Assembly: GCF_027913035.1 (NCBI RefSeq)
Contig: NZ_CP115775.1
Span: forward strand, 2,750,501-2,814,500
Source: Paracoccus albus
GTDB taxonomy: Bacteria > Pseudomonadota > Alphaproteobacteria > Rhodobacterales > Rhodobacteraceae
Direction: 5' to 3'
Length of the DNA stretch: 64,000 nt
Shown here: positions 28,387-38,133 of the stretch, piece after piece
Numbering within the stretch: the stretch's first letter is position 1
How the letters are laid out: each line of letters starts with the position of its first letter
Notes under the pieces: model-generated
What the model was told of the DNA's origin: nothing
The model's input: the letters and a program-made list of their open reading frames with translations, nothing else
Database searches by the model: none
Translations under genes and position numbers: made by a program

Positions 28387-30702
28387 TTAGCTGCGGCCCC
28401 TGATACGTTCGATCGCTTTCAACACCTCTTCAGGCGTGGCTGGCGCATCAAGATGCGGCGCGACCTTGTAATCCGCTATGGACGCCACGGCGTGGCCCAA
28501 CGCCTCCCAAACGGAAATGCCCAGCATGAGGGGCGGCTCTCCCACCGCTTTTGAGCGTTTTATCGTGCGTTCGGCATTCACGGACCATTCGGCCAGTTGC
28601 ACATTGAAGACCTTGGGCCGGTCCGATGCCAGCGGAATCTTGTAGGTCGAGGGCGCATGCGTCCGAAGCTGGCCCTTGTCATCCCACCAGAGTTCCTCGC
28701 AGGTCAGCCAACCCACGCCCTGCACGAAACCGCCTTCGACCTGCCCCAGATCAATTGCAGGGTTCAGAGAGCGACCTACATCATGCAGCACATCAGCCCG
28801 TTCAATCACATATTCGCCGGTCAGCGTATCCACGCTGACCTCGGAACAGGCGGCACCATAGGCAAAATAGAAGAAGGGTCGCCCGGTGCCGGTCTTGCGG
28901 TCCCAGTGGATTTTCGGAGTCGCATAAAACCCGTCCGACCAAAGCTGGACACGGGCGAGATAGGCTTTCTCGATCACCTCGGCAAAGGGCATATCCTCGC
29001 CCTTCACGCGAATATGGCCCGGCACGAACTCGACCTGATCGGGGCTGGCATCCTTTGCCTTGCACAGGAAATCGACCAGCCGTGCCTTGATCTGTTCGCA
29101 GGCATCCAGTGCCGCCATGCCATTCAGATCGGTCCCGGACGAGGCCGCCGTGGCCGAGGTATTGGGCACCTTCTCTGTCGTTGTGCGCGTCATGCGGATG
29201 CGGGCGATGTCGACCTGAAACGCCTCTGCCACGACCTGAGCGACCTTGGTGTGCAGGCCCTGCCCCATCTCGGTCCCGCCATGGTTCACCATGACCGAGC
29301 CATCATTGTAGATATGGACCAATGCGCCCGCCTGATTGAACCATGTTGCCGTAAAGCTGATCCCGAATTTCACCGGTGTCAGCGCGATCCCGCGACGGAT
29401 CACGCCACCCCTGGCATTATGGTCCAGCACCGCCTGACGCCGCGCGGCATAATCGCAGGAGGCTTCCAGTTCCTCGAAGATGCGCGGCAGGATCTGGTCC
29501 CCGACCTCCTGATGGTAAGGCGTCAACTGGCCGTTCTGATACAGGTTGCGCTTGCGCACCTCCAGCGTATCGAGGCCCAGACCATAGGCAATATCCTCCA
29601 TCAGGCGTTCCGCCATGATCACCCCCTGCGGGCCGCCGAAGCCCCGGAAGGCCGTGTTGCTGACGGTATTCGTGCGCATCGGATGGCTGCGCAGGACCAC
29701 ATCGGGATAATAATAGGCGTTGTCGGCATGAAACAGCGCCCGGTCGGTCACGGGGCCGGACAGATCCGCCGAAAAGCCGCAGCGGGCGTGGAAATCGGCC
29801 TCGACCGCCAGAATGCGGCCCTGGTCGTCGTAACCGGCCTTGTAGTCGATGACGAAATCATGGCGCTTGCCGGTGGCGGACATATCCTCATCCCGGTCGG
29901 GACGCAGCTTGACGGGACGGCCCAGCTTCCTCGCCGCCACAGCAACGACGCAGGCAAACAGGTTCATCTGCGTTTCCTTGCCGCCGAAGCCGCCACCCAT
30001 GCGCCGCACATTCACCACAACAGCATTGGCCGGCACATCAAGCGCATGGGCCACCATATGCTGCACCTCGCTGGGGTGCTGGGTCGAGACATGGATCTGG
30101 ATCTCTTCGGCATCCGGCACGGCCATGGCGATCTGGCCTTCCAGATAGAAGTGATCCTGCCCACCGACCTTCATCCGCCCAGAGGCATGGCGCGGCGCAT
30201 TGGCCAACCCGGCAAGCGCATCGCCGCGCTGCAGCGTCAGGGGTTCGGTGACATAGCCCATGCCCGCATCCCGCGCGGCAATGGGATCAAGCGCTTGGGG
30301 CAGCGCGTCATATTCGATTTTGGCCAGTGCTGCCGCGCGGCGGGCCAGATCGCGGGTCTCGGCGACGACAGCAAAAATGGGCTGGCCCCAGAACATCACC
30401 TTGTTCTCGGCGAAGATCGGGTCGTCGTTCAGCCCGTTCGGGCTGACATCGTTGTGGCCGGGAATATCCTTCGCGGTCAGAACCGCCACCACGCCGGGCG
30501 CATCCCGCACCGGATCAAGATCCATCGACGCAATCCGCCCATGCGCGCATTGCGAAAGACCAAGCGCCGCGTGCAGAGTGCCCGCCGGTTCGCGCAGATC
30601 GTCGGTATAGTCGGCCCGTCCCGTAACGTGCAGCCGCGCCGATTCATGCGCAATGGGCTGATGGGCAAGGCCGGTGATGCTGCTGTCTCTGCGATCCTTC
30701 AT
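28387..30702 (-). CDS. xdhB: Xanthine dehydrogenase, molybdopterin-binding subunit
   Basis: The 771-aa large subunit binds the molybdenum cofactor and oxidises hypoxanthine and xanthine to urate. The N-terminal part includes ARLHVTGRADYTDDL and VVAVLTAKDIPGHND; the cofactor-binding region includes GGGFGGKETQMNLFACVVA, FRGFGGPQGVIMAE and MVNHGGTEMGQGLHTKVAQV. The active-site Glu is expected in the C-terminal AVGEPPLMLG. It starts one base after the xdhA stop, so the subunits are co-translated. The usual third gene, xdhC, needed to insert sulfurated cofactor, is absent from this operon. Confidence 0.95.
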   Translation of the reverse strand: MKDRRDSSITGLAHQPIAHESARLHVTGRADYTDDLREPAGTLHAALGLSQCAHGRIASMDLDPVRDAPGVVAVLTAKDIPGHNDVSPNGLNDDPIFAENKVMFWGQPIFAVVAETRDLARRAAALAKIEYDALPQALDPIAARDAGMGYVTEPLTLQRGDALAGLANAPRHASGRMKVGGQDHFYLEGQIAMAVPDAEEIQIHVSTQHPSEVQHMVAHALDVPANAVVVNVRRMGGGFGGKETQMNLFACVVAVAARKLGRPVKLRPDRDEDMSATGKRHDFVIDYKAGYDDQGRILAVEADFHARCGFSADLSGPVTDRALFHADNAYYYPDVVLRSHPMRTNTVSNTAFRGFGGPQGVIMAERLMEDIAYGLGLDTLEVRKRNLYQNGQLTPYHQEVGDQILPRIFEELEASCDYAARRQAVLDHNARGGVIRRGIALTPVKFGISFTATWFNQAGALVHIYNDGSVMVNHGGTEMGQGLHTKVAQVVAEAFQVDIARIRMTRTTTEKVPNTSATAASSGTDLNGMAALDACEQIKARLVDFLCKAKDASPDQVEFVPGHIRVKGEDMPFAEVIEKAYLARVQLWSDGFYATPKIHWDRKTGTGRPFFYFAYGAACSEVSVDTLTGEYVIERADVLHDVGRSLNPAIDLGQVEGGFVQGVGWLTCEELWWDDKGQLRTHAPSTYKIPLASDRPKVFNVQLAEWSVNAERTIKRSKAVGEPPLMLGISVWEALGHAVASIADYKVAPHLDAPATPEEVLKAIERIRGRS

Positions 30703-30703
30703 C

Positions 30704-32149
30704 TTACGCTCCCACGGCGCGGGTCAGGCGCACGTCCTCCCCTTCCTGTTCCAGCCAGAAGCGGCGGATCAGGTTGCCCGCGACGGCACTGCGATAGCCT
30801 TCGCTGGCGCGCCAGTCCGACAGGGGCTGGAAATCCTCTGCCACGGCGCGGGCGGCGGCATCGAATGTGTCGCGGGCGAAAAGATGGCCGCGCATGGCGG
30901 CTTCGGCCCTGGCCGCGCGTTTCGGTATACCGGCCATGCCACCATAGGCAATACGGGCCTCGGTGATCATGCCATGTTCTTCATGGACCATGATCGCGCA
31001 AGCGACTGCGGTAATGTCGGAATGCGTCCGCTTTGAGACCTTGTAGGCAGCCATCCGCGCCTGCGGCCGGGGAATGATGATCGTCTCCAGAAACTCGGCC
31101 TTCTGCCGGTCCTGCTTGCCATAGTCGATGAAGAAGTCTTCCAGAGCGACCTCGCGCCGCGCATCGCCCTTGCGCAGCACGATCCGCGCGCCAAGCGCGA
31201 TCAGCAGCGGCGGCATTTCCCCGATGGGCGAGCCATTGGCGATATTGCCGCCCACCGTCCCGGCATTGCGCACCTGCCAGCCGCCGATGCGTTCCAGATA
31301 ATCGACGAATGCGGGGAAAGCGTCACCAAAGACCGGCAGCAGTTCCGAATAGGTCACCCCCGCGCCGATACGGATTTCACTGTCGGTGACCTCGACCTCT
31401 TTCATCAGATGCCCGATGAAAATGGCAGGCGAGATTGGCCGCAGGAACTTCGTCACCCACAGGCCGACATCGGTCGCCCCGGCGATGATGGTGGCATCCG
31501 GTTTTTCCAGCAGTGCCGTGGCCAATCCATCTGTATCCGCAGGCAGGATTGCCCGCTTGCCGTCGCGGGCGACATACGCATCCGCCGGGATGTCGGCCAG
31601 CATCGCCGCGACCTCCTCACGCTCTGCCGCGAGTGCATCCATCGCCTGCCCGCCCGCCTGTGCAGCGGCAAAAGCCGCCCGCACAATCGGCGCGTATCCG
31701 GTGCAGCGGCACAGATTGCCCTGCAACGCTGTCTCGATCTGGATCACCGAGGGGTCGGGGTTTTCCATCCACAGCGCATAAAGCGCCATGACGAAGCCCG
31801 GCGTGCAGAAGCCGCATTGGCTGCCGTGATGCTCGACCATCGCCTGCTGCACCGGATGAAGATCATCGCCCCGCGCCAGATGTTCAACCGTGACCACATG
31901 GCAGCCATGACAGGCCGCAAGGAAGCGGATGCAGGCGTTGATCGGCTCATACCGCAGTTTGCCGTCATGCAGGCGGCCCACCAGCACCGTGCAGGCACCG
32001 CAATCGCCCTCAGCACAGCCTTCCTTGGTGCCGGTCAGGCGGCGCGACAGGCGCAGGAAATCCAGCAGCGTGTCGTCGGGCGCGACCTCTGACAGGCTGA
32101 TTTCGGCGTCGTTCAGACGAAAGCGGATAGGGCTGGTCTGGCTGGTCAT
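30704..32149 (-). CDS. xdhA: Xanthine dehydrogenase, iron-sulfur/FAD subunit
   Basis: The 481-aa small subunit carries two [2Fe-2S] clusters and FAD and passes electrons to NAD+. Cluster ligands are Cys45, Cys50, Cys53 and Cys73 in the plant-type domain (GCAEGDCGAC), and Cys112, Cys115, Cys147 and Cys149 in the second domain (SQCGFCTPGF, NLCRCTGYAP). FAD binding follows (about 195-370, with IIAGATDVGLWVTK and NAGTVGGNIANGSPIGEMPP). It lies 71 bases after urtE in the same direction, so urea uptake and purine oxidation may share a transcript. Confidence 0.95.
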   Translation of the reverse strand: MTSQTSPIRFRLNDAEISLSEVAPDDTLLDFLRLSRRLTGTKEGCAEGDCGACTVLVGRLHDGKLRYEPINACIRFLAACHGCHVVTVEHLARGDDLHPVQQAMVEHHGSQCGFCTPGFVMALYALWMENPDPSVIQIETALQGNLCRCTGYAPIVRAAFAAAQAGGQAMDALAAEREEVAAMLADIPADAYVARDGKRAILPADTDGLATALLEKPDATIIAGATDVGLWVTKFLRPISPAIFIGHLMKEVEVTDSEIRIGAGVTYSELLPVFGDAFPAFVDYLERIGGWQVRNAGTVGGNIANGSPIGEMPPLLIALGARIVLRKGDARREVALEDFFIDYGKQDRQKAEFLETIIIPRPQARMAAYKVSKRTHSDITAVACAIMVHEEHGMITEARIAYGGMAGIPKRAARAEAAMRGHLFARDTFDAAARAVAEDFQPLSDWRASEGYRSAVAGNLIRRFWLEQEGEDVRLTRAVGA

Positions 32150-32220
32150 GGGATACTCTGGCTCAACCCGACCAGCATCCTACAGCTTCGCCGCAAGATA
32201 AAGCCCCGCCTTCGCGGCCG

Positions 32221-32928
32221 CTATGCGGCGGCGAGATTTGCCAACCGATCGTGCAGGGCCGCACGCTCAAACCCGGATTTCGGGACGTCCATGACCACCT
32301 GTCCGCGTTCCATCACGCTGAAACTGTCGCCGAGGTCCCATGCGAAATCGAAATACTGCTCGACCAGCACGATTGCCATATCGCCGCGATCCCTGAGCGC
32401 AGCGATAACACGACCGATCTGCGCGATGATATTAGGCTGGATGCCCTCGGTCGGTTCATCCATCAGCAGCACCTTCGGGCGGATCACAAGCGCCCGCGCG
32501 ATGGCGAGTTGCTGCTGCTGGCCACCCGAAAGATCACCGCCCCGCCGGCTGGCCATTTCAGCCAGAACCGGGAAGCTGTCATAGATCTCATCAGGCACCT
32601 TGCGTTCACCCGCAGGCAGGCAGCCAAAGCCGGTTTCCAGATTCTCGCGCACCGTCAGCAGCGGAAAGATCGCCCGGCCCTGCGGCACATAGCCCACCCC
32701 GCGCCGCGCCATGTCCTGCGCAGTGACGCGGCCCAGCTTTTCGCCCATCAGGCGCAACTCGCCGCCGGATCGGGGGTGCCGCCCGGCCAGCAGGTTCATC
32801 AGGCTGGTCTTGCCGACGCCGTTATTCCCCATGACGCAGGTGACTTTGCCGGGTTTCGCCAGCAGGGACACGCCGTGCAAAATCTGGCTGCTGCCGTAAT
32901 GCAGGGTGACGTTTTCAGCTTCGATCAT
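32221..32928 (-). CDS. urtE: Urea ABC transporter ATPase UrtE
   Basis: A 235-aa LivF-type ATPase. Walker A GNNGVGKTSLMNLLAGR is near residue 34, signature LSGGQQQQLAIARALV is near 135, and Walker B reads LLMDEPTEGIQPNI; the Q-rich signature and EGIQP are typical of UrtE/LivF. It works with UrtD on the UrtBC channel. It is last of urtABCDE and begins one base after the urtD stop. It is followed 71 bases on by xdhA. Confidence 0.93.
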   Translation of the reverse strand: MIEAENVTLHYGSSQILHGVSLLAKPGKVTCVMGNNGVGKTSLMNLLAGRHPRSGGELRLMGEKLGRVTAQDMARRGVGYVPQGRAIFPLLTVRENLETGFGCLPAGERKVPDEIYDSFPVLAEMASRRGGDLSGGQQQQLAIARALVIRPKVLLMDEPTEGIQPNIIAQIGRVIAALRDRGDMAIVLVEQYFDFAWDLGDSFSVMERGQVVMDVPKSGFERAALHDRLANLAAA

Positions 32929-32929
32929 A

Positions 32930-33670
32930 TCAGCGCCCCAGATAAACTTCGATCACGTCCGGATTGGCCGAGACATGGTCAAGTGAGCCCTCGGCCAGCA
33001 CCGCCCCCTGATGCAGCACCGTCACCTTGCAGTTCAGGCGGCGCACGAAATCCATGTCATGTTCGACGACGACCACAGCCCGCGTTTCTGCCAGCCGTTT
33101 CAGCAATGTGGTTGTCTGTTCCCGTTCCGCAAGCGTCATCCCCGCCGCTGGCTCATCAACCAGCAAAAGCCGAGGCTCTTGCGCCAGCAGCATCCCGATT
33201 TCCAGCCATTGCTTCTGCCCGTGGCTGAGTTCCCCGGATTTGCGGTTAAGCTGATCGGCCAGACCAACCTCTGCCGCCAGTTGGTCGACCCGACTGCGCG
33301 AGGCACGGCAGGGCTTCCAGAACAGCACCGAAAACGCCCCGCGCGGGGCCTTCAGCGCCATTGTCAGGTTGTCGGCCACGCTCTGGTCCTCAAACACGGT
33401 TGGACGCTGGAACTTGCGACCGATGCCTTCGCGGGCGATCTTCGCCTCTGTCATTTTCAGCAACGATCGTGAGAATTCGCCCCAGCGAACCTCGCCCTCA
33501 TCGGGGCGGGTCTTGCCGGTAACGATATCCATGAAGGTCGTTTTCCCCGCACCGTTCGGACCGATAATGGCACGCAGCTCTGCCGCGCCGATGGAAAAGG
33601 ACAGGTTGTTGATCGCCTTGAATCCGTCAAAGCTTTTCGAGATGCCCGACACTTCCAGAAGATCGCTCAT
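32930..33670 (-). CDS. urtD: Urea ABC transporter ATPase UrtD
   Basis: A 246-aa LivG-type ATPase, Walker A GPNGAGKTTFMDIVTGKTRP near residue 38, the LivG/UrtD phrase IGRKFQRPTVFEDQSVADNL near 85, signature LSHGQKQWLEIGMLLAQEP (SHGQ instead of SGGQ, normal in UrtD) and Walker B LLLVDEPAAGMT. The ATG at 33670 overlaps the urtC stop by four bases; a longer frame to 33832 lies inside urtC and is not needed. It energises high-affinity urea import. Confidence 0.94.
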   Translation of the reverse strand: MSDLLEVSGISKSFDGFKAINNLSFSIGAAELRAIIGPNGAGKTTFMDIVTGKTRPDEGEVRWGEFSRSLLKMTEAKIAREGIGRKFQRPTVFEDQSVADNLTMALKAPRGAFSVLFWKPCRASRSRVDQLAAEVGLADQLNRKSGELSHGQKQWLEIGMLLAQEPRLLLVDEPAAGMTLAEREQTTTLLKRLAETRAVVVVEHDMDFVRRLNCKVTVLHQGAVLAEGSLDHVSANPDVIEVYLGR

Positions 33671-34890
33671 GCCTCTGCCTCCTTCTCGCGCAGCGCACCC
33701 AGATCGGGGCCAAGATCCTTGCCGCGCCGCATCGGATGGCGCAGACCAGCCATAGCGTCGATGATGGATGACAGCCCGCGCGGGGCGAACAAGGTGACCA
33801 GCACGAAGGCCACGCCAAGCAGGACCTGCCACCAGTCGACCCAGTTCACGGTGTAGAAACCAAGGTTCAGATCGGGGGCCTTGCCGCCCGTGAACCAGCT
33901 GGACAGCAGCGAGACGAAGACCGCCCCGATCACCGCACCGTAAAGCCTGCCGCGCCCGCCAATGGCGACCCAGACCGCCAGATAGATGGATGCGATAGGC
34001 GCAAGCTCTGCGGGATTGATGATGCCCGCCTGCGGGTAATACAGCGCCCCGGCAATGGCGCAGATCATCGCCGTCAGGGTGAAGATGAACAGCTTGTAGC
34101 CCTCGACCGAGTAGCCGAGGAACCGCACCCGCGCCTCATCGTCCCGGATGGCGCGGATGACGCTGCCGAACTTGCCCGCAACCAGCCAGCTTGCCAGCAG
34201 ATAGGCCAGCCCAAGCGCAAGCGCGGAAGCCCAGAGGAACCAGATCGAGACCACAGATTGCGGCTTGTCGGTCAGGCCGGGGATGTTCTGCAGCCCCGAC
34301 AGCCCGTTATTGCCGCGAAAGCCGCTGTCGTTCTGGAACAGCCACAGGGCAAGGGCCAGCGTCATCGCCTGCGTCAGGATCGACAGATAGACGCCGTTCA
34401 CGCGCGACCGGAAGGCCAGCCAGCCGAACAGAAACGCGAAGAGGCCCGGCACCAGCAGCACCAGCAGAAGCTGGACCGGCAGACTGCCCGCGAAACTCCA
34501 TGCCAGCGGCAGATCGCTTGATCCGACGACGCCGAAAATCTGGCTGGCGATGCCCTCCTGCACCTCTGCGGGGGTGGGCGGGATCGGCGCATTGGCCAGC
34601 GTCGCCGTCACGATCTCCTCGGTCCGGGCATACATCAGCCACATGCCGATCATGTATCCGCCAAGCGCGAAAAAGGCCATGTGACCAAGGCTGAGGATGC
34701 CTGCATAGCCCCAGACCAGATCCATCGCGAGCGCGGCAAGCGCAAGGCACAGCGTCTTGCCGAACAGCTTGATCGTCGAGGTCGGGATCGCGCCCGTTCC
34801 ATAGGCCTGCGACATCAGGGTCACCGCGATGGTGAAGGTTGCCAGCAGGGCAAGGAAGATCAGCACGGATGGGTGTTTGCGGATCAGCAT
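33667..34890 (-). CDS. urtC: Urea ABC transporter permease UrtC
   Basis: A 407-aa LivM-type membrane protein with about ten helices. Recognisable elements are LDLVWGYAGILSLGHMAFFA, GLSGLQNIPGLTD, and the ATPase-contact region AIRDDEARVRFLGYSVEGYK. The helix near residue 10-30 and the periplasmic insert near 85-120 are as expected. It forms the channel with UrtB. It begins three bases after the urtB stop and overlaps urtD by four bases. Confidence 0.94.
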   Translation of the reverse strand: MLIRKHPSVLIFLALLATFTIAVTLMSQAYGTGAIPTSTIKLFGKTLCLALAALAMDLVWGYAGILSLGHMAFFALGGYMIGMWLMYARTEEIVTATLANAPIPPTPAEVQEGIASQIFGVVGSSDLPLAWSFAGSLPVQLLLVLLVPGLFAFLFGWLAFRSRVNGVYLSILTQAMTLALALWLFQNDSGFRGNNGLSGLQNIPGLTDKPQSVVSIWFLWASALALGLAYLLASWLVAGKFGSVIRAIRDDEARVRFLGYSVEGYKLFIFTLTAMICAIAGALYYPQAGIINPAELAPIASIYLAVWVAIGGRGRLYGAVIGAVFVSLLSSWFTGGKAPDLNLGFYTVNWVDWWQVLLGVAFVLVTLFAPRGLSSIIDAMAGLRHPMRRGKDLGPDLGALREKEAEA

Positions 34891-34893
34891 GGC

Positions 34894-36795
34894 TCAACCC
34901 TCTGCAAAGCGGCCGCGGGTCGGGAAGATGCCCCTTGGCCGGAACTGAATGAAGATGATGATGAAGAGGATCATCCAGGTCTGCGCGGCCAACGTATTGG
35001 CCGGGTTCAGAACCTCGATCCCCTTCTGCAGCCCGCCGATCATCGCGGCACCGGCCAGCGTTCCCCAGATATTGCCGACGCCGCCGACGACCACTGTCAT
35101 GAAGCTCTGGACGATATAGGCCTGCCCAAGCTCGGACGTCACCTGCGCGAACAGCCCGATGGCGACGCCTGCGATACCGGCAATGCCCGATCCCAGCCCG
35201 AAGGTCAGCATCGCCACCCGGTCGGGGTTGATGCCCATACTGGCCGCCATGCCGGGGTTCTGCGTCACCGCCCGCATGTTCAGCCCCATGCGCGTGCGTT
35301 TGGTGATGTAGAGAAACAGGCCCAGAAACAGCAGCGCCAGCACAAAGATCGCAACCCTGATGGTGGAGATCGACACGATCTCTCCCCAGCCGATGGACCC
35401 GCCCAGCCAGTCGGGCGCGGTCAGGGGTCTTGCCTGCGTGCCGAAGATGTTCTTCGCCAGTTGCTGCAAGGCGATGGACACGCCGAAGGTCGCCAGCAGG
35501 GTTTCCAGCGGACGGTGCACCAGGTGGCGGATGACCAGCCGATACAGCACGATGCCGGCCATGGCCGTGACCACAAAGGCCAATGGAAGAGCCACGAGCA
35601 GTGAGGCCGTCTTATTGGCGATGAAGCCCTGCACGACATAGCCCGTATAGGCACCCATCATGATGAACTCGCCATGCGCCATATTGATAACGCCCATCAC
35701 GCCGAAGGTGATGGCAAGGCCGATGGCCGCAAGGAAACAGATCGAGGCCAGCGACAGCGCATCCAGCATCAGATCGGCACCTTGTTGGGCGCGTTCGCGA
35801 AACACGAGGTCGTTCAGCGCACCACGGGCGGCATCGGTCAGTTCCGCCGAGGGCTCGTCATAGACATCGGCAAATACATGGCTTTCCAGTGCCGCATCTA
35901 CCTGATCCGTACTGGCAGCGGGGCGGACCGCGCCTGCGGCGGCAAGCGCACGATAGGCCCGGTCGCGGGCATCGGGGCTGTCAAGATTGGCCACGGGAAT
36001 ATCGCCGACCTGCCCGTCGGACAGATTGGCGGCAAGCGCGGATTTCTGTTCCGCATCGCTTAGCCTCGGCGGGGCGAGATCGGCATCGACCAGCAGGCGA
36101 TATGCTTCCGCCCGCGTCAGATCGCTGCCGACATTCAGACGGCGTGCGACATTGGCATCGGCAGTCAGTTCAGGTGCCGCGATGCGCGTCGTTGTCAGAA
36201 GCGGGTTCAGCGCCGCCTGCACATCGCTGCCGCTATCCCCCGCAAAGCTTTCAATGGCCGCGACGCGGGCGGCAGGATCGGGATCGAAACGGATGGTCAG
36301 CAGACGCTCCAGCCGCGCCTTGCGGGCGGCAATAGTAGGATCGGGGTCGTCAAGCGCTGCCCGCAGCGCGGGCAGATGTTCCGCCGTTGCATCCCGGCCA
36401 AGCGCATCCAGTGCCGCGCGTCGGCGGGCAGGATCGGGATCCGCAAGCTGGGCCGGCACAAGCGCCGCTGCAATCAGCCCGCGCACGCCGGAATTTGGTC
36501 GCAGCGAATCCAGCTCATCCGTCACCGGCTCGCCTGTCACGGCATCGGTGGCCGTATGGCCTTCAATGATCGCAAAGCGTCCGTCTTCGGTCACACCGAT
36601 ACGCCGGTCGCCCCATGCCTCCAGAAAGGCCACGGCACCTTCACCGCTCGCCGCGATTTCGTCGATCACCGGCCCGATGGTCTGGCGCGAGGGTTTTGTG
36701 ATCTGCTCGCGATTGGCCTCAAGCACCGTGCCGAGGTCCTGAGCGGATACGGGTGTTGCGATCAGCAGAAGAAGACAAAGAAACAAACGGCGCAT
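34894..36795 (-). CDS. urtB: Urea ABC transporter permease UrtB with periplasmic extension
   Basis: The 633-aa protein has a LivH-type permease at its C-terminus (from about residue 335; MGVINMAHGEFIMMGAYTGY, TFGVSIALQQLAKNIFG, MRAVTQNPGMAASMGINPDR). In front is a signal peptide (MRRLFLCLLLLIATPVSA, cut before QDLG) and about 310 residues of alanine-rich helical repeats (AALDALGRDATAEHLPALRA) that look HEAT-like and should sit in the periplasm. Such extensions occur in proteobacterial UrtB, but this one is long compared with the roughly 530 residues I regard as usual. It follows urtA by 54 bases and has AAAGGG upstream of its ATG. Confidence 0.93.
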   Translation of the reverse strand: MRRLFLCLLLLIATPVSAQDLGTVLEANREQITKPSRQTIGPVIDEIAASGEGAVAFLEAWGDRRIGVTEDGRFAIIEGHTATDAVTGEPVTDELDSLRPNSGVRGLIAAALVPAQLADPDPARRRAALDALGRDATAEHLPALRAALDDPDPTIAARKARLERLLTIRFDPDPAARVAAIESFAGDSGSDVQAALNPLLTTTRIAAPELTADANVARRLNVGSDLTRAEAYRLLVDADLAPPRLSDAEQKSALAANLSDGQVGDIPVANLDSPDARDRAYRALAAAGAVRPAASTDQVDAALESHVFADVYDEPSAELTDAARGALNDLVFRERAQQGADLMLDALSLASICFLAAIGLAITFGVMGVINMAHGEFIMMGAYTGYVVQGFIANKTASLLVALPLAFVVTAMAGIVLYRLVIRHLVHRPLETLLATFGVSIALQQLAKNIFGTQARPLTAPDWLGGSIGWGEIVSISTIRVAIFVLALLFLGLFLYITKRTRMGLNMRAVTQNPGMAASMGINPDRVAMLTFGLGSGIAGIAGVAIGLFAQVTSELGQAYIVQSFMTVVVGGVGNIWGTLAGAAMIGGLQKGIEVLNPANTLAAQTWMILFIIIFIQFRPRGIFPTRGRFAEG

Positions 36796-36849
36796 GATGG
36801 CCCTTTCAATTCGCGTGGAAGGGGCGGCACAGGGCCGCCCCGCCGTGGC

Positions 36850-38133
36850 TCAGTAATTCGACTGAACCTGCACGCAGCTTTCGGTTTCAGTGTTGAACAT
36901 GCCGCACTCCTTGCCCGGCCAGTCGGCATCCAGAACGGCGCTGTCGGGCAGAAAATCTGTCCAGGCATCGCCCGGCACCGGGTCGGTTTCGCTAACGATA
37001 TCGAACTGGCCGTCCTCGCGAATCTCACCGATCAGGACGGGTTTGGTCAGGTGGTGGTTCGGCAGAACCTCGGCCATGCTGCCCGTCAGGTTCGGGACCT
37101 CGACCCCGACTATCGCGTCCAGCACGGCGTCTGTCTCGGTCGAGCCTGCTGCTTCAACCGCTGCAACCCAAGCATTGAAGCCGATCATCGTGGCTTCCAT
37201 CGGGTCGTTGGTCACGCGGTTATCGTCACCAGTGAAGGCATGCCATCCGTCGATGAATGCGGCGTTTTCGGGCGATTCCGCGCTTTCGAAATAGTTCCAG
37301 GCGGCCAGATGACCGACAAGGTTGGCGGTATCCAGACCCGAAAGCTCCTCCTCACCCACCGAAAAGGCCATGACCGGAATGTCATCGGCGCTGACACCCG
37401 CCGCCGCCAGCTCCTTATAGAACCCTACATTCGCATCGCCATTGATGGTCGAAACGACACCGACCTGCTTTCCCTCATTGGTCAGGGCGACAACATCGGC
37501 GACGATCTTCGACCAGTCGGAATGCCCGAAAGGCGTGTAATTGACGAAAATATCGTCCTGCGCGACGCCGTTTTCCTTCAGATAGGCTTCGAGAATGGTG
37601 TTCGTCGTGCGAGGATAAACATAGTCCGTGCCCAGAAGCGCCCATTTTTCCACGCCCAGTTCATCGCGCATGTAATCCACCGCCGGGATCGCCTGCTGGT
37701 TCGGCGCGGCACCCGTATAAATGACGTTTTTCGACGATTCCTCGCCCTCATATTGCACGGGATAGAACAGCAGCCCGTTCAGTTCCTCGATCACGGGCAG
37801 GACGGATTTTCGGCTGACAGAGGTCCAGCAGCCGAAAATCGCATCGACGCCCTGATCCGAAATCAGTTCCCGCGCCTTTTCCGCGAAAAGCGGCCAGTCA
37901 GAGGCCGGATCGACGACCACGGCTTCGATCTGCTTGCCCAGAAGGCCGCCCTTGGCATTCTGCTGTTCGACCATCATCAGGACCGTGTCCTTCAGCGTGG
38001 TCTCGGAAATCGCCATGGTGCCGGACAGTGAGTGCAGCACGCCGATCTTGATCGTGTCATCTTGCGCCCAGGCCGCCCCGGCCAGCGTCATGCCAAGCGC
38101 GCTGCTGGCCAGAAAATACCTCATTCCCTGCAT
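36850..38133 (-). CDS. urtA: Urea-binding periplasmic protein UrtA
   Basis: A 427-aa branched-chain-amino-acid-type binding protein specific for urea or short amides. The signal peptide (MQGMRYFLASSALGMTLAGA, then AWA) is cut before QDDTI. Family phrases are IGVLHSLSGTMAISETTLKD, FGCWTSVSRKSVLPV, and PVQYEGEESSKNVIYTGAAP, and the C-terminus has the UrtA-typical cysteine pair (KECGMFNTETESCVQ). The start at 38133 follows AAAGGGA by five bases; 62 further upstream codons are open but not signal-like. It is first of urtABCDE, 285 bases after ureG. Confidence 0.95.
   Translation of the reverse strand: MQGMRYFLASSALGMTLAGAAWAQDDTIKIGVLHSLSGTMAISETTLKDTVLMMVEQQNAKGGLLGKQIEAVVVDPASDWPLFAEKARELISDQGVDAIFGCWTSVSRKSVLPVIEELNGLLFYPVQYEGEESSKNVIYTGAAPNQQAIPAVDYMRDELGVEKWALLGTDYVYPRTTNTILEAYLKENGVAQDDIFVNYTPFGHSDWSKIVADVVALTNEGKQVGVVSTINGDANVGFYKELAAAGVSADDIPVMAFSVGEEELSGLDTANLVGHLAAWNYFESAESPENAAFIDGWHAFTGDDNRVTNDPMEATMIGFNAWVAAVEAAGSTETDAVLDAIVGVEVPNLTGSMAEVLPNHHLTKPVLIGEIREDGQFDIVSETDPVPGDAWTDFLPDSAVLDADWPGKECGMFNTETESCVQVQSNY

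Noticed and set aside
28597..30966. 789-codon open frame antisense to xdhB and the end of xdhA
   Set aside because: The xanthine dehydrogenase subunits have all cofactor motifs; the antisense frame has no start context, domain or plausible composition.
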